Positions 53,301-64,000 of a stretch of DNA of 64,000 bases are shown here, in pieces. Origin of the DNA: Cardinalis cardinalis (taxonomy: Eukaryota > Chordata > Aves > Passeriformes > Cardinalidae); contig JACDOX010000083.1 of assembly GCA_014549065.1 (NCBI GenBank), forward strand, positions 1,978,876 to 2,042,875. Direction: 5' to 3'. The stretch's first letter is position 1; every line of letters starts with the position of its first letter. Both the position numbers and the translations under genes were made by a program. The notes under the pieces are model-generated. The model made no database searches. It was not told the DNA's origin and saw only the letters and a list, made by a program, of their open reading frames with translations.

Positions 53301-54671
53301 TTGGGCTCTTTAGAAAACAGTGATCAATGTAAGTGTGATCCATTTAAGGGAATACGGACCCCAAATTATTTGCTGCAGGATTTGGCACAAGTAATATCCA
53401 AAGGAGTACTTCCCACAGCACCCTGTCAGATCATAGACATATGTTAATATTGGTTGCTCTTAATACCAGTCTGAGCCTGCTCTGAAAGTAAGGAAATTAC
53501 TACAAAAAGTGTATATTCATCTTATTGAATGAGGGCCTATATAATTTCAGAGACAATATTTTCCATCAGGATGTTTCAGCAACCAAGGATCACTCCTGAA
53601 GTCAAGAGACTGCCTGTGACAAGTCCGTGACAAGACTGTGTTGAAGGCACTTTAAATAAAGCACCTAAAACCTGGAAAATTATAGACACAATTAGAGATA
53701 CAATGAGGTGCGGAATGGTATTTGGAACCAAATTCGTCAATTGAACTGCAAAAACACCCCATCAAACCTTTCTTTTTTTTCCCTGAGAGGGATAAAAACC
53801 AAACTACACCTAATCACAATGTATTTTGCTCAGACAAGAGTGTCTTACAGGACAGAAAGGGAAACAGTTTAATGGATACTTGTTACATGGCCATCACAGT
53901 TAGGTTTGAGTCATAATGAAAAGCCATCAGATCATTGCACNTTCATTCATCAAAAGAAATATGCCCTCAAGTCCAAGGGTCTGACTTCTGTTGATAATGG
54001 AGGTTTAAATAGCATTTTGACATACCTTAGTGTAGGTGGCCATACTTTATTGTAATTAGTTATACCGAATATTTACCTCTATAGAATAACTACTGAAAAT
54101 CTCTGTATTAGCATAGATTCAGTGACTACGCTTTCTGATTACTGCCATCCAAATTTGTATTTAATTATAAAACAAGCCATTTCACAGGTGGTTTCTAAGA
54201 GAGCATTAATTACTGAATAACAGTGTTTGTGTAAAGGAGATATATCTCATAAAATTGATGTTTTGAGTGTGCTTGGCTTTTTTTTTTTCTTTTTGTTTTC
54301 CTCCCTTCAGTACTAGTCAAGATTATGGAAATTGATTTGCAGAGCAGACTACCATCCCAGACTTACCTATAAGATTAATTCAAGCTTTCTCATATTACTA
54401 CATACACACACTGCTTGGTCAGTTGAATAAGATATTAATTTGATCCAGAGTTGGTTTTTTGCAAATGTTGACTATGGCACCTAAGGTTCTCTATAGCTGC
54501 AAGATGTGCACTATAATAAATCCCCTAAGAAAAGGTTTCAGTGACCTTGGGCTGAAAATGAACCTATGTCGGGAGAAAATAACAGTTAATGTAGTCAATA
54601 ATTCCACAATTCTCAAAACAAGGATTTCTCCTTACTGAAGGCAAACTATATATAATTATTCAGCCTTTTTA

Positions 54672-54812
54672 AAAACCCAAACGAAACAAACAAACAAACA
54701 AAAAAAAACCAAAAACTCCACCTCCACCAAGCAAAAAAAACCCCAAACAATCTACCCAAAATAAAATCAAATAACCACCTTAAAACCAACAAAGAAAACC
54801 AAAATATAAAAA
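54672..54812. repeat. A/C-rich low-complexity tract
   Basis: Over 130 bp almost free of G and T on the plus strand: ACAAACAAACAAACAAAA, then ACTCCACCTCCACCAAGC, then AAAAAAAACCCCAAAC and similar. It is the longest of the A/C-rich tracts in the window. Confidence 0.8.
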
Positions 54813-56559
54813 CAAATGCATCCTGAAATTAGTTACTTAGATACGTCCAAGTTGAAAACAGTTAAGCACATGGGTATGACATTCGGTAATATCTTCTCTT
54901 TACTTTGTGAAGGTTTTTAAATCCCTCTTGAGCTGGAGTACCATTTTTAGCTTGGCTAGGTCAGAATGACACTGAACAATATGAGTGATGACACACTAGA
55001 CAGCTATATGGACAGAGTTGTCATCAGCAAGCCAGCTGTGCTAACACCTGTATGTCCTGCACAACTGATCTTTAGGAACATGGATCAAGAAAGTCAGATT
55101 GCTAGGAGGGGAAACAAAAGTCATTCATCAAACACGGAAATTGAGAAGCACTCATTTGAGATGGAGGAGGAGAAAAAGTATTATTTTTATTGCATTTTTT
55201 TTCTTATTACAGAGAAATAATAGCTGGCTTTCTACTGCAATATTCTTACAGAAGTTATTTAGAATTTTAACAATCTAATTGGGTTTTCTTGGTGATTTTT
55301 TTGCATGTACACATACTCACTGTTTCAATAGGCTTGTGATAGGGCCAGTTGAGAACAGGACCACAGTGATGGACAGATTTTGAGCACACATATAAAGCAG
55401 GCTTCACACTTAATATTAACGTGTCTAACACACAGAAAAACCATCTTGGGAGTTTCATTAGGTTAGGCAAAAAAGAATTAAGTTGAGATCTCTAAAATGA
55501 GAGCTTTTAAATCATTATTGAGATAACTAAATAATATGATGGACTATAGATCCCAGTTAACTGAGAGGAATGTGGCTGATCAGTATACCTGAACGTGTCA
55601 GGTCATATCCACTGGAGTCTGACAGAGACAGCTAACTTAAGTCTCATAAGTGTTCTCTTCTTCCAGGACCTGATCAATTTGTGGTCTCATTGCTGCAACT
55701 AACAATTATTGCCACTTACACTTGAGTGTTTTTTCCGATGTAGTCACTTGTATATGGACTTAAACCTATTGTAAATTAATTCCTTGCAGGCCATAAAACT
55801 GTCATCATAAGGAAATGCATTTGATTACTATGGACCACATCAGAAATAACAATCTACTGCTACAACCTTTCTAATTCTCAAGTATTCAATGGCCCCACCC
55901 CATCTCCAACTGTATTATATAGCTGTATAATATGTGCTGTATTATAAAAACCCAAACCATTAAATTAGATAAAGAAATATAGTTCTGTCTTTGTATTTTT
56001 AAAAAATATATTATGGGATGGATGATACAATGTTCATATTTTTTTTCAATGATAGAGTCATGGGACCCAGATCACGTAAACAGTTTAGGGGCATTTCAGA
56101 GGAGACAACAGGGGTCGCAGCAAGGCAATGAAACACAACAGTGGATGGATTTCAAGGCATGACTGCTGACAAGTCTGCATGGAAGTTGTTCTGCTAGCTA
56201 GAATATGAACCTTTCAATCAGCAGAAATGAAGTGCACTACAGAAGCGGACAAAGAATAATTCTTCTGTCCAAGTGCCAGAAGGAAAGGAGCACAATGGAT
56301 AGCTGTTTTGATCCCAAAGTGATCAAAGCACTGGTGTGCTAGTGTGTCCCAAAGTGTCAGAATAAGTAGGTTGCTAACTCTGGTATTGGGAAAAACAGTG
56401 ACCATGTTGTATTTTATTAACCTGCTAAAACAGCCAAATCCTAAGCAGCCAGGACAGACTATGATAGACTAAACTTGTCAAGATTTTGATAGTTAAGATT
56501 ACAAGGAAAAACAAAAAAATTTCTGTCCCTTTGAAGGCTGGCTCACTAGAATGACTTCT

Positions 56560-57422
56560 CATGGTGGTGTATAGCACAGGCTATACGTAGAGAACAGAGA
56601 TTTAGGCAGGCTGAAAAGGAGGCAGCTATAGCAGTGTACCAGGTACAGTCTCTGTGAGGACAGATGAGTGCAGGACAAAGTTGGTTCTAGACATCTCTGG
56701 TTCCTGACCCACCACAGGTCACAGCTAAGCCCCACAGCCCTGCTGGCAGCCCCTCTGTGAAAATGAATTTAAGAATGAGAAAAATCCATCACACAGGGAG
56801 AGAAGGAGGGAACAAAAATACTGAATATCTAAGCCAGAAAAGAAGTGAGGCAGAAACACTTAAGGCACTGGATTAGGTATTTCCTCATAGCACAGAGAGA
56901 GGACTGTGTTGGGGCATGTCCGCGCCATATTCCATGAAAGATCCCCTTCTAGAGCAGGTCCAGGAAATTCTTCAGGATAGTTCCCGAAGGAATTAATGTC
57001 CATGGAGAGTCCACACTGAAGCAGCTATTCTTGAAAGATGGCAGCCCACATGGAGAGCCCACAGTGATGCAGGGAAACAGCATGGGGAGGTAGGAGCTGC
57101 AGAGACAAGTTGCTGTGAACTGGCTGCAAACCCCTGGGCCTCACAACATGGGCAGAGCAGTCACAAGTGAAGCTGAGATTAAAAGGCAGGATAATGCTAA
57201 TTTTGAAATTGTTTCTACCTCTCCAAATCTACTTCAAAAATAAATTAAAATAGTTTCCCCAGGTCAGCTGTTTTACCTGTGATAATAACTACTATGCACT
57301 GTCCTCTATCTAGAGCTCAACACATGAGCTTTCTCATCCTGTTTTGTCCCCCTGTCCTCTTGAGGAGGACTGAGAGACCATCTGGGTGGGCATCTGGCTG
57401 CTGGCCAAGGCTAATCCAAAAA
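56560..57422 (+). mobile_element. ERVL-like LTR, plus strand, diverged
   Basis: A diverged copy of the same LTR family as 21694-22974. The middle carries units such as CATGGAGAGTCCACACTGAAGCAG and GCCCACATGGAGAGCCCACA (first one quoted in part only by its motif). The end matches the family tail: CAACACATGAGCTTTCTCAT, TGTCCTCTTGAGGAGGACTG, GTGGGCATCTGGCTGCTGGC. It is in the same orientation as the 22-kb copy. Boundaries are approximate, and no viral genes are present. Confidence 0.45.
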
Positions 57423-57506
57423 AAGCACTCAAACTGAGAAGCAATACAAGGGGAGGCTGAAGATTTCAGCAGAGATAGTGTAAAAATATTTCTTCCTCTG
57501 ATGGGA

Positions 57507-57650
57507 TTACAGGATCACAGAATATTCTGAGCTGGAAGGGACCCATGAAGATCATGAAGTCCACTCTTAAATCACTGGCCCATACAAGGATTGAACCCAC
57601 AACAGTGGCATTATTACCATAACTAATAGATGATTAACTACACATGTTAA
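57507..57650 (-). mobile_element. TguSINE1-like SINE (tRNA-Ile head, CR1 tail)
   Basis: On the plus strand the segment TGGCCCATACAAGGATTGAA, CCCACAACAGTGGCATTATTA aligns with the reverse complement of tRNA-Ile (TGGCCCGTACGGGGATCGAA, then CCCGCGACCTTGGCG); it includes the T-arm and anticodon regions. To its left is a CR1 3' tail (CACAGAATATTCTGAGCTGG, then AAGGGACCCATGAAGATCAT). So it reads 5' tRNA, 3' CR1 tail on the minus strand, the structure known for TguSINE1 of zebra finch. The tRNA part is too decayed to be a functional gene. Confidence 0.7.
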
Positions 57651-60632
57651 AGAATCTAGTAATGGAAATGAATAGATTTAATGTCTCTTACACTGTTTAT
57701 ACAACCAGAATATTAAGAAATAAGGAAGAAATTAATAATGGAACACAGTTTATCAGCAAGCATAACAAGCATTTATTTTATAACAAAAAATAAACTCAAC
57801 GTTTTGAGAGGAAAGTGTTTTGAGAAATAACTTATTTTTCATACATAAAAAAAGGACTGCCCATGGGTTTTAAAATAAGACATGTTCTGAAATGATTTTT
57901 CTTTTTATTAGAAGACATTTTAAGAAAACTTTCTATGTTTGAACTTCAAGTAGATGAAATTTCATTTCATCACTCTTTCAGTAAAATTTTATTTATTTTT
58001 GTTATCATTTTGCTGTTACCTTCTGGTCATCTTCAGTATTTGAGAATAAAACTGAACCAAACCATAATCCTCTTGAGGTCTCTGTTTGTCCTCAGCAATA
58101 TTCTGTTTTGATTTTTTTAGTTTGTTAAAACATTCACTTTGCATTTAGCTATTTGTCCATAATATTTAGATGGTATAAGATGAAGAAAGTTCTCTTATAT
58201 TATCAGAACTTTTGTGGAAATAATTCAGCTCCAGGCATAGGATAAAGATAGCTAATGTGACAAGACCCAGGGTAAGACAAAAAATAACCTTCCAAAGAAC
58301 ATCTTGTAATTTATGAAGGACATGAAACAAGTTGCTAAAAATATTTTCTCTCTTAGCCTATCCAGTGCTCAAGTTCTTCAATGGTTATGCTTCATAAATA
58401 TTAATGAAGATTAAAAAGGTAGCTCCACAATGGTCTTGAAAGAATCATTCTGGGCACAAGCCTGCCCAGGCACTTTTTGGCAAAGTCAAGTGTATGATAC
58501 AAGATGTTCCATCCACTCATAGTGCAGGGCAGAAAGTGATGTAAATTATCTCTGGTCCAGTGGCATATTAGAAGCATGCACAGAGATTGTTTCCCTCGGC
58601 ACTGATTTCTCCTACTTTTGTTTGCAGAATGTTACACCCCTATATACCCAAAGGCAGATGATCTGGTACTCACATTGCCAACTTCTGGAATTCTTGTAGG
58701 GATAGAATATGGAGAGGAATGAGGCTACTTTAATGGATCAGAGTACACTGTCTTATCCTGAGTCTAACTAAGATTACTAAGGATGTCTGTAAAATCCCTC
58801 TGAGATCTATAGGTAAAAATTTAGCATTATGAATTAATAATACAGATCCTGAAGTGATACAGTGGAATTTTGTGGGTACTTGCTCATGAATACATCAACA
58901 CAGAAATATCAAAACCTTCAATTTCAAACTCCTGTAAGTAAAGCTGCAGTTACTAGTAGTACTTTTCCAACTTCAGTTGATTGTGAACTTAACCCATTTT
59001 CTTTTGATGTCTTTCTTAAAAAAAAAGTAAATCCCAGAATTTCTAGTAGAGAAAGAAAGGCTTACGGTTCCTTTACTAGTACATAATCCATTTCTTAATG
59101 TTCTTTGTTTTTACTGGGCGAGAAACCCTTTAAGAACAACAGTGTAAACTTTATAGTTTACACATCAGCCATGTTCACTAATGCTAGGTAATTAGTTACC
59201 ATTATGATGTAGGGTTTACATTTCAGATACTTCCCAAACAAAATCAATAATTTCCCTTTGTTCTTCTAGGAGAAATGGTATGTCAAATTTTGAATGATTT
59301 ACAATCATTTTTTTTAGTTCCTGCAGAAAGGAGCATCCTGACATTTCTAATTCTTATGCTTTCTTATTCTTTTGGTTGACAAACCAGAAAGGGAAAATTA
59401 TTTTGCTACTCACTAATGTGCTACGAGGGCCTAACAACTATGTACATCAAGAATTAAGAACTATAATTTTCAGAAGAAAGATGGCTGTTTCTCAAGCAAT
59501 ACACTGCATCAGGTTAATGAGTACTAAGCATGTGGCCTTCTCTATATCCTTTCCCCAAACACTTCAATCCTTGTGCACATAATGGCATTGCTTTCAAAAC
59601 CAAAATGTAACCTTGCAATCCAGGACAATAAATTCTGAATGCCAAGGACATGTATTTCTTACTGCAAAACACTTTCTGCATGACATGAGTTTTTATGCTT
59701 AAAGGAAGCCACGAAAAAGGTGAGGGCAAAAAGCAAGACAGTTTCTACCAGCACAGTTTGCTGCAGCTAAACCACATAGTTTTAGGTTCTGTCACTTTAT
59801 TGAACATTAAAGGAAAGAAAGACTTGAAAAGTATCTGAAAATTAAATTAGTTTTGGTGAAAACAGAAACTAAAATGAAGAATAGATTCCCATGTTGCTGT
59901 GAATTCAAGATGTGATAAGGGAAATTAACACTCCAAGGTAATAAAAACACTTACTTTGCTTTGTTTTGTTCTAGACTAAAAACAGTTCTAAAACAATCAA
60001 CAACTAGAGCTACAGTTAAAACAGTCCTTTTGCCTAAATAATTAACATACAAGCTTTGTTGGACTTTCGAATAATGCTATACCACAGCAAAACTGTGCAA
60101 GTCAAAGAGAATGCTTAAGATAATTATTCAATCTAAAAAATGCCCTAAAAGTATCATGAAAGTTTCTGACTACAGGTTACATCTTACTGTCTTTTCCTTA
60201 TGTTTTATCATGTATCAAAGACTAAAGTAGCATGCACAAAGCCATATGGTTTTATGGCCACTATGCATGTGACATCACCAAATGACCTCTAGCTTACACG
60301 GCATAGACTTAGCTCCATAGAAATTGTTAGCTATTTGGATATTCAACTGTCTTCACTTGGTAACTAGAAATAGTGGTATCAGCTATTAAGGGAAGAAAAG
60401 TGGATTTTGTAGTTAAGTTTTGTAGTAAGAAATAAGAAGTTAGGTACTATAAAATTGTATTTTACTTCACTAAAAATGAACAGTTTTTTAGGATAAAAGA
60501 AGTTGAAGGTGGAAATACACTCTAAGAAAAGGAAGCCACCTTACAACTTCCACTCCTTTCCTGAGCAAAAGCAGTGGTAAAGCTTTCATATATTTAGAAA
60601 TACAAATCAGAGGAATAATTTTAAATTCTTAC

Positions 60633-60687
60633 CTTATGAAGAGTGTCTTCTACAGCTTTCATATGACTAATGATCAATTCTCTGTCT
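60633..60687 (-). CDS. CCDC171: CCDC171 internal coding exon (55 nt)
   Basis: A small exon with a strong pyrimidine tract (CCTCTTTTTTGTCTTG then AATAG) and a consensus GTAAGAA donor. The first base completes the Lys codon from the exon at 63276. Eighteen codons follow, DRELIISHMKAVEDTLHK, ending in phase 0. From memory the mammalian counterpart is DKECVANHMRAVENTLHK, so length and pattern agree exactly. Splice phase on both sides fits the neighbours. The peptide continues the C-terminal coiled coil. It is too short to be found as an open reading frame and was located by splice signals and frame continuity. Confidence 0.87.
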
Positions 60688-61365
60688 CTATTACAAGACA
60701 AAAAAGAGGTAGATCATAGAACTGAAACTCACCTGATATAGAAATTAATTTTCTGCTACTTTTTAACTATCACATCTTTTCAAATAATTGTTTATAACTC
60801 ATAGTATTATGTTTTTGTCTCTCCTTTTTATATCCCAAATGCAAACCTTAAAAAGTAGTTCATGTACCACTATTTGGAATATTTCCATATGCAATTTGCT
60901 TCTGTTGTGGACTATCAAACTAGCTGTTGTTATGGACATATTAATGAACAAATATCATTTTCTTGAAGTGTTTTAGATGTAAAAGGGATGTCGAATGGAG
61001 TTATCTAGCAGGAAGAGAATACATTCTCTTACATTTCTAAAAGTCCAGCCAAATATCCTATCCTTACAATAGGGAGGTTTGGAGAATGAAACAATTCTCT
61101 AATGCCCTTTTGTAGATTAGGGCTTCAGTAGGAAAGACAGCTCTCATCAGCTATGCTGTCATGAAAAATCTTGGCCTCAACTCGTGATTGACAGAAATAG
61201 AACTGAAGTTGCATAATACTATATGACTAAGAAGAAAAGAGAGCATGACCATAGGAAGTCAAATAGAATCCATGTCAGAAAAGCTAATACACTTCAATAT
61301 TCCACAACTGTCTCTTATTTTGCCAGCTATGTGTATATTTTGTTTGAGCTTTTACAATACCAGAA

Positions 61366-61690
61366 TCCATAGAATCAGTATGATTTAGGTTGGAAAAGGC
61401 TCTTAAGGTCACTGAGTCCAACTCTTACCTCAGCACTGCCCAGCCCACCACTAAACCATGTCTCCAAGGGCCACATCTTTTAAATACCTCCAGACTCTAC
61501 AACTTCCTTGGGCAGCCTATTCCAATGCTTGACAACCCTGTCACAAGAGGATCTTTTTCCAATATCCAATATAAACCTCTCTTGGCACAACCTGAGGCCA
61601 TTTCCTCTTGTCCTATCACTTGTTACTTGGAAGAACAGCCCAAGCCCCACATCACTACAACCTCCTTTCAGGTACAATAAGGTCTTCCCT
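61366..61690 (-). mobile_element. CR1 3' end, minus strand
   Basis: On the minus strand it runs ACCTGAAAGGAGGTTGTAGT, then AACAAGTGATAGGACAAGAG, GAAATGGCCTCAGGTTGTGC, CAAGCATTGGAATAGGCTGC, TTTAGTGGTGGGCTGGGCAG, and ends with AACCTAAATCATACTGATTC. It is a well-preserved bird CR1 3' end of about 325 bp. Confidence 0.9.
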
Positions 61691-61799
61691 CAGCCTCTTT
61701 TTCTTCAGTCAAAATAATGGCATTCTTCCCCACGGAATGATGGCTGCTTTCTCATTTCTTGATTCATGCTGTCTTAACATAAAATACAGGAAGGTGGCC

Positions 61800-61923
61800 A
61801 GAAGAGTAAAACTGGCTTTTACTTTCCTAATAAAGTCACATAGACTTTTCTATTTACAGGATCCTGCCTTTCTTTGGACTAGATTGACAGGGTACTTGGT
61901 TGCTGGCTGGGGTTAAACCACAA
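61800..61923 (+). mobile_element. Possible LTR 3' tail
   Basis: AGGGTACTTGGTTGCTGGC followed by TGGGGTTAAACCACAACA resembles the end of bird ERVL-type LTRs. Only the tail is recognisable. Confidence 0.3.
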
Positions 61924-63275
61924 CAGAGAGAAATTACGAAAAGACTACTGTATTTTTGTCAGGTTCACTGTTTCAGGAGTGAAAGTGGAAAGAACTGCTA
62001 GCCACCACTTAAAGAAAATCAAGTCAGCCATTTTTAGAACAAGATAGACATCTTGCTGTCTTTTACAGCACTACAAAAATTTAGGAAAGAAACTGAAAGA
62101 CACCCATGCATTGCCTACAATCACTTAGGTCATGGAATTGATATTACAATAAGAGTTTCCAGATAAGACCAAAGTCTGTTTAACTACTTTGCTTACATGT
62201 TCCAAGGGAAGAAAAAGACACTTGCACTTTTTATGAAGAACAAGTAGAACAGTTTATGTTAGAACATAACATAGAGTTCTTATGGTAGAACAATGACTGG
62301 TTGGAAGTTTTCACATCAAAAAAACCTTTTCTGAATATAAGAATGGCCATAGAAAATGATCCTTAGTGGAGTGCATAAAATAGACTGGGGCAGGGTGAAA
62401 AGAAGAAGGCTTTTAAGAACAAATCCTTCTTTGGGCCATAATCTGCTTTGATACATTTATACTAAATAATATTTGTCATTTTAATTAGCTTGTTAAACAT
62501 ATCACTGATAACTATATTAATTACATTATTTTGCTGGTGCATAAGCCCCTTAAAACTTCTAAGCTATTGTTCTTCAGAGGTCAAATCTACCCCACGTATA
62601 ATGAGAAATTTTAATTTTAAATTTAACTTTTTTTAAATCTTGGACATGGACCAGTAATATTCAAAGTGCATACTACTGTAACAGTAATAGATAACAAAGT
62701 CTGAAAGGATTTATAATTTTATCTGACTACATAACTCTAAGAGGTTATTAATAATCTCATTCAAGTCAATGGAACAGCTTTTGACTACCAATACTTTCAA
62801 AAATGGTCCCTGAACATTTCCTTCCACTCTTTAAGTTATAGTATAAAAAGGCATGGGGCTTACATCTAAATCCAAAGCTCTCTGAAATCAGAAGAAATAT
62901 CTATACTATTCCACAGATAAGCCTCGGTCCAAAATGGGTTTCGGCCCCTTTAGAACAAACAATCATTCCTTAAACAAAGAGAATGTGAATGATCTACCAA
63001 AGAGATGTTGTCAAATCAGTAAGATAATTGGCAGACAAAATGCTTATGCATTTTGGACCAAGAATTTGTAGCACTATTATGGGATAACTACAGAAAACGT
63101 AACATGCAGTATCTTGAACAGTTTTCTTTTTCGAAGTCTATCACTCAATTTCAAAGAGAGACAGATGTACTTTTGTTTTCTAGCATTACATTAGCTAAGG
63201 CTAAAACCCTGTGCATGAAAGTGAGAATTGATCTTTTGTCCGTTTTAAGTGATCTCCCCAGGTCCCAGGGCTCAC

Positions 63276-63421
63276 TTGGCTGCCGTGCAGAGGGCACTCT
63301 CTGCATCGCGGATGCTCTCGCTCAGCCGACGCTTGTCCTCCTCCAGCTGGGTAAGAAGTCTATTTTGCTGACGCAGAAATCGATCTCTTCTTCTCAGCTC
63401 CATCGTTGCCTCGGAGAGACT
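63276..63421 (-). CDS. CCDC171: CCDC171 internal coding exon, coiled-coil segment
   Basis: Read on the minus strand, the exon follows a TTGCAG acceptor and ends at a GTGAGC donor. It is 146 nt long: 48 codons plus two bases (phase 0 start, phase 2 end). The peptide begins SLSEATMELRRRDRF, continues with LLTQLEEDKRRL and ends ESALCTAA. It is rich in Leu, Glu, Arg and Gln with heptad-like spacing, as expected of a coiled coil. From memory the mammalian CCDC171 C-terminal region reads SLSEAKMELRRKD and later DAESALRMAAKD, a close match. CCDC171 is a long coiled-coil protein of about 1,300 residues in human with no well-defined molecular role; earlier exons lie beyond the right edge. The two leftover bases AA complete a Lys codon with the first base of the next exon. 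An open frame of 199 codons on the opposite strand across this exon is treated as a chance shadow. Confidence 0.87.
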
Positions 63422-64000
63422 CTGCAAGCAGACAGAAAACAGAGTTACTTGTCAGCCCAAATAATTAACTTCAGTTTATGCCATAGGCTATTAAACAAAG
63501 TGGAAAACAGACTACACTGTGTAGTAGATTTGGACCATTGCATACTAAGGTTTTACGAATTCTCTACCAAAATATTACCAACTTTGAACCCTCCAGTTTT
63601 TAGTATATTGACTGTGTACAAATATATTTATAAAATAAGAATTATTTTTTGATCAAGCAGGGACATACACTATGCTACAAGAACTATATTTATAAATATC
63701 AGATCTAAACACAAAGGAAGTAATCATGAGTACAGCTTTAAAGAACACAGAATATTCACAAAACTTAATTTAAAATAAATATTAAAGAAAGGAATTCACA
63801 GTGAATGGGAATAAGCACAGAAACATTTATTTAAACATTCTTCACTGTTCAGAAATTTCAGTAGAATAGATAATCTCATATTCTCTGCTAGCATATCAAG
63901 TACAATCTATTTTATGGTGCTTTCACTATAATAACATTAATTTCCCAATATGCAAAATAGTATGTATATTTTCTAAACATTTCTCTCTGGCTTAGAATTA
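63422..64000 (-). other. CCDC171: CCDC171 intron, continues past the right edge
   Basis: Starts at the TTGCAG acceptor on the minus strand. AT-rich, with nothing recognised; the preceding exon is outside the window. Confidence 0.65.

Larger units (their letters stand above)
48520..60632 (-). other. CCDC171: CCDC171 intron (about 12.1 kb)
   Basis: Bounded by the GTAAGAA donor at 60632 and the CCCTTTAG acceptor at 48520; phase 0. It contains the CpG island at 49.07-49.43 kb, a CA repeat at 50.3 kb, an A/C-rich tract at 54.7 kb, an LTR at 56.56-57.42 kb and a SINE at 57.5 kb. The rest (49.5-50.2, 50.4-54.6, 54.9-56.5, 57.7-60.6 kb) is AT-rich with nothing recognised. Confidence 0.6.
60688..63275 (-). 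other. CCDC171: CCDC171 intron (about 2.6 kb)
   Basis: Bounded by the GTGAGC donor at 63275 and the AATAG acceptor at 60688; it separates phase-2 exons. It contains a CR1 3' end at 61.37-61.69 kb and a possible LTR tail at 61.80-61.92 kb. The stretch 61.95-63.25 kb is AT-rich with nothing recognised. Confidence 0.7.

Noticed and set aside
57540..57650. tRNA-Ile-like sequence as a functional tRNA gene
   Set aside because: Many substitutions break the stems, and a CR1 tail is attached; it is the head of a SINE.
63053..63652. A 199-codon plus-strand open frame, the second longest in the window
   Set aside because: It lies across and antisense to the well-supported CCDC171 exon at 63276-63421; its ends are in AT-rich intron and the peptide resembles nothing known.
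1..64000. Search for CRISPR arrays, operons, prophage or other prokaryotic systems
   Set aside because: Splice signals, CR1, LTRs and SINE show this is vertebrate nuclear DNA; no such features are present.

Overview
The window is vertebrate nuclear DNA: AT-rich, with long non-coding stretches, spliced exons and decayed retrotransposons. Several CR1 LINE fragments and bird-type retroviral LTRs point to a bird. A tRNA-Ile-headed, CR1-tailed SINE near 57.5 kb (TguSINE1-like) points to a passerine. A few N positions mark assembly gaps or uncertain calls.

One gene can be supported. It runs on the minus strand from the right edge leftwards and is the C-terminal part of CCDC171 (coiled-coil domain-containing protein 171). 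Four coding exons join in a continuous reading frame: 63276-63421, 60633-60687, 48388-48519 and 27620-27770. A likely terminal exon begins at 5071. The identification rests on recalled similarity to the mammalian C-terminus, not on a search. Introns are about 2.6, 12.1, 20.6 and 22.5 kb. In chicken this neighbourhood (PSIP1, CCDC171, BNC2) should be on the Z chromosome, so the window may be Z-linked (inference). The terminal exon is odd. The canonical splice gives a stop after only a few codons, while sequence resembling the mammalian tail continues beyond the stop in two different frames.

Layout: 1-4.8 kb is downstream flank with two plus-strand CR1 copies, one holding a perfect 25-bp-arm hairpin. 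4.8-27.6 kb is the last intron, with two LTR elements: one ends in a 50-bp tandem repeat, the other carries a 40-bp minisatellite. 27.6-48.4 kb is an intron with a small LTR at 30 kb, an LTR-like block at 36-37 kb, and a CR1 at 43-45 kb split by a solo LTR. 48.5-60.6 kb is an intron with a CpG island at 49.1-49.4 kb, an LTR at 56.6-57.4 kb and the SINE. 60.7-64 kb holds a CR1 3' end and the first exons in the window.

I found no novel multi-gene system. The best leads are the intragenic CpG island, which could give an alternative first exon in frame with CCDC171; the frame conflict in the last exon; and the CR1 hairpin, which looks like a template-switch product.
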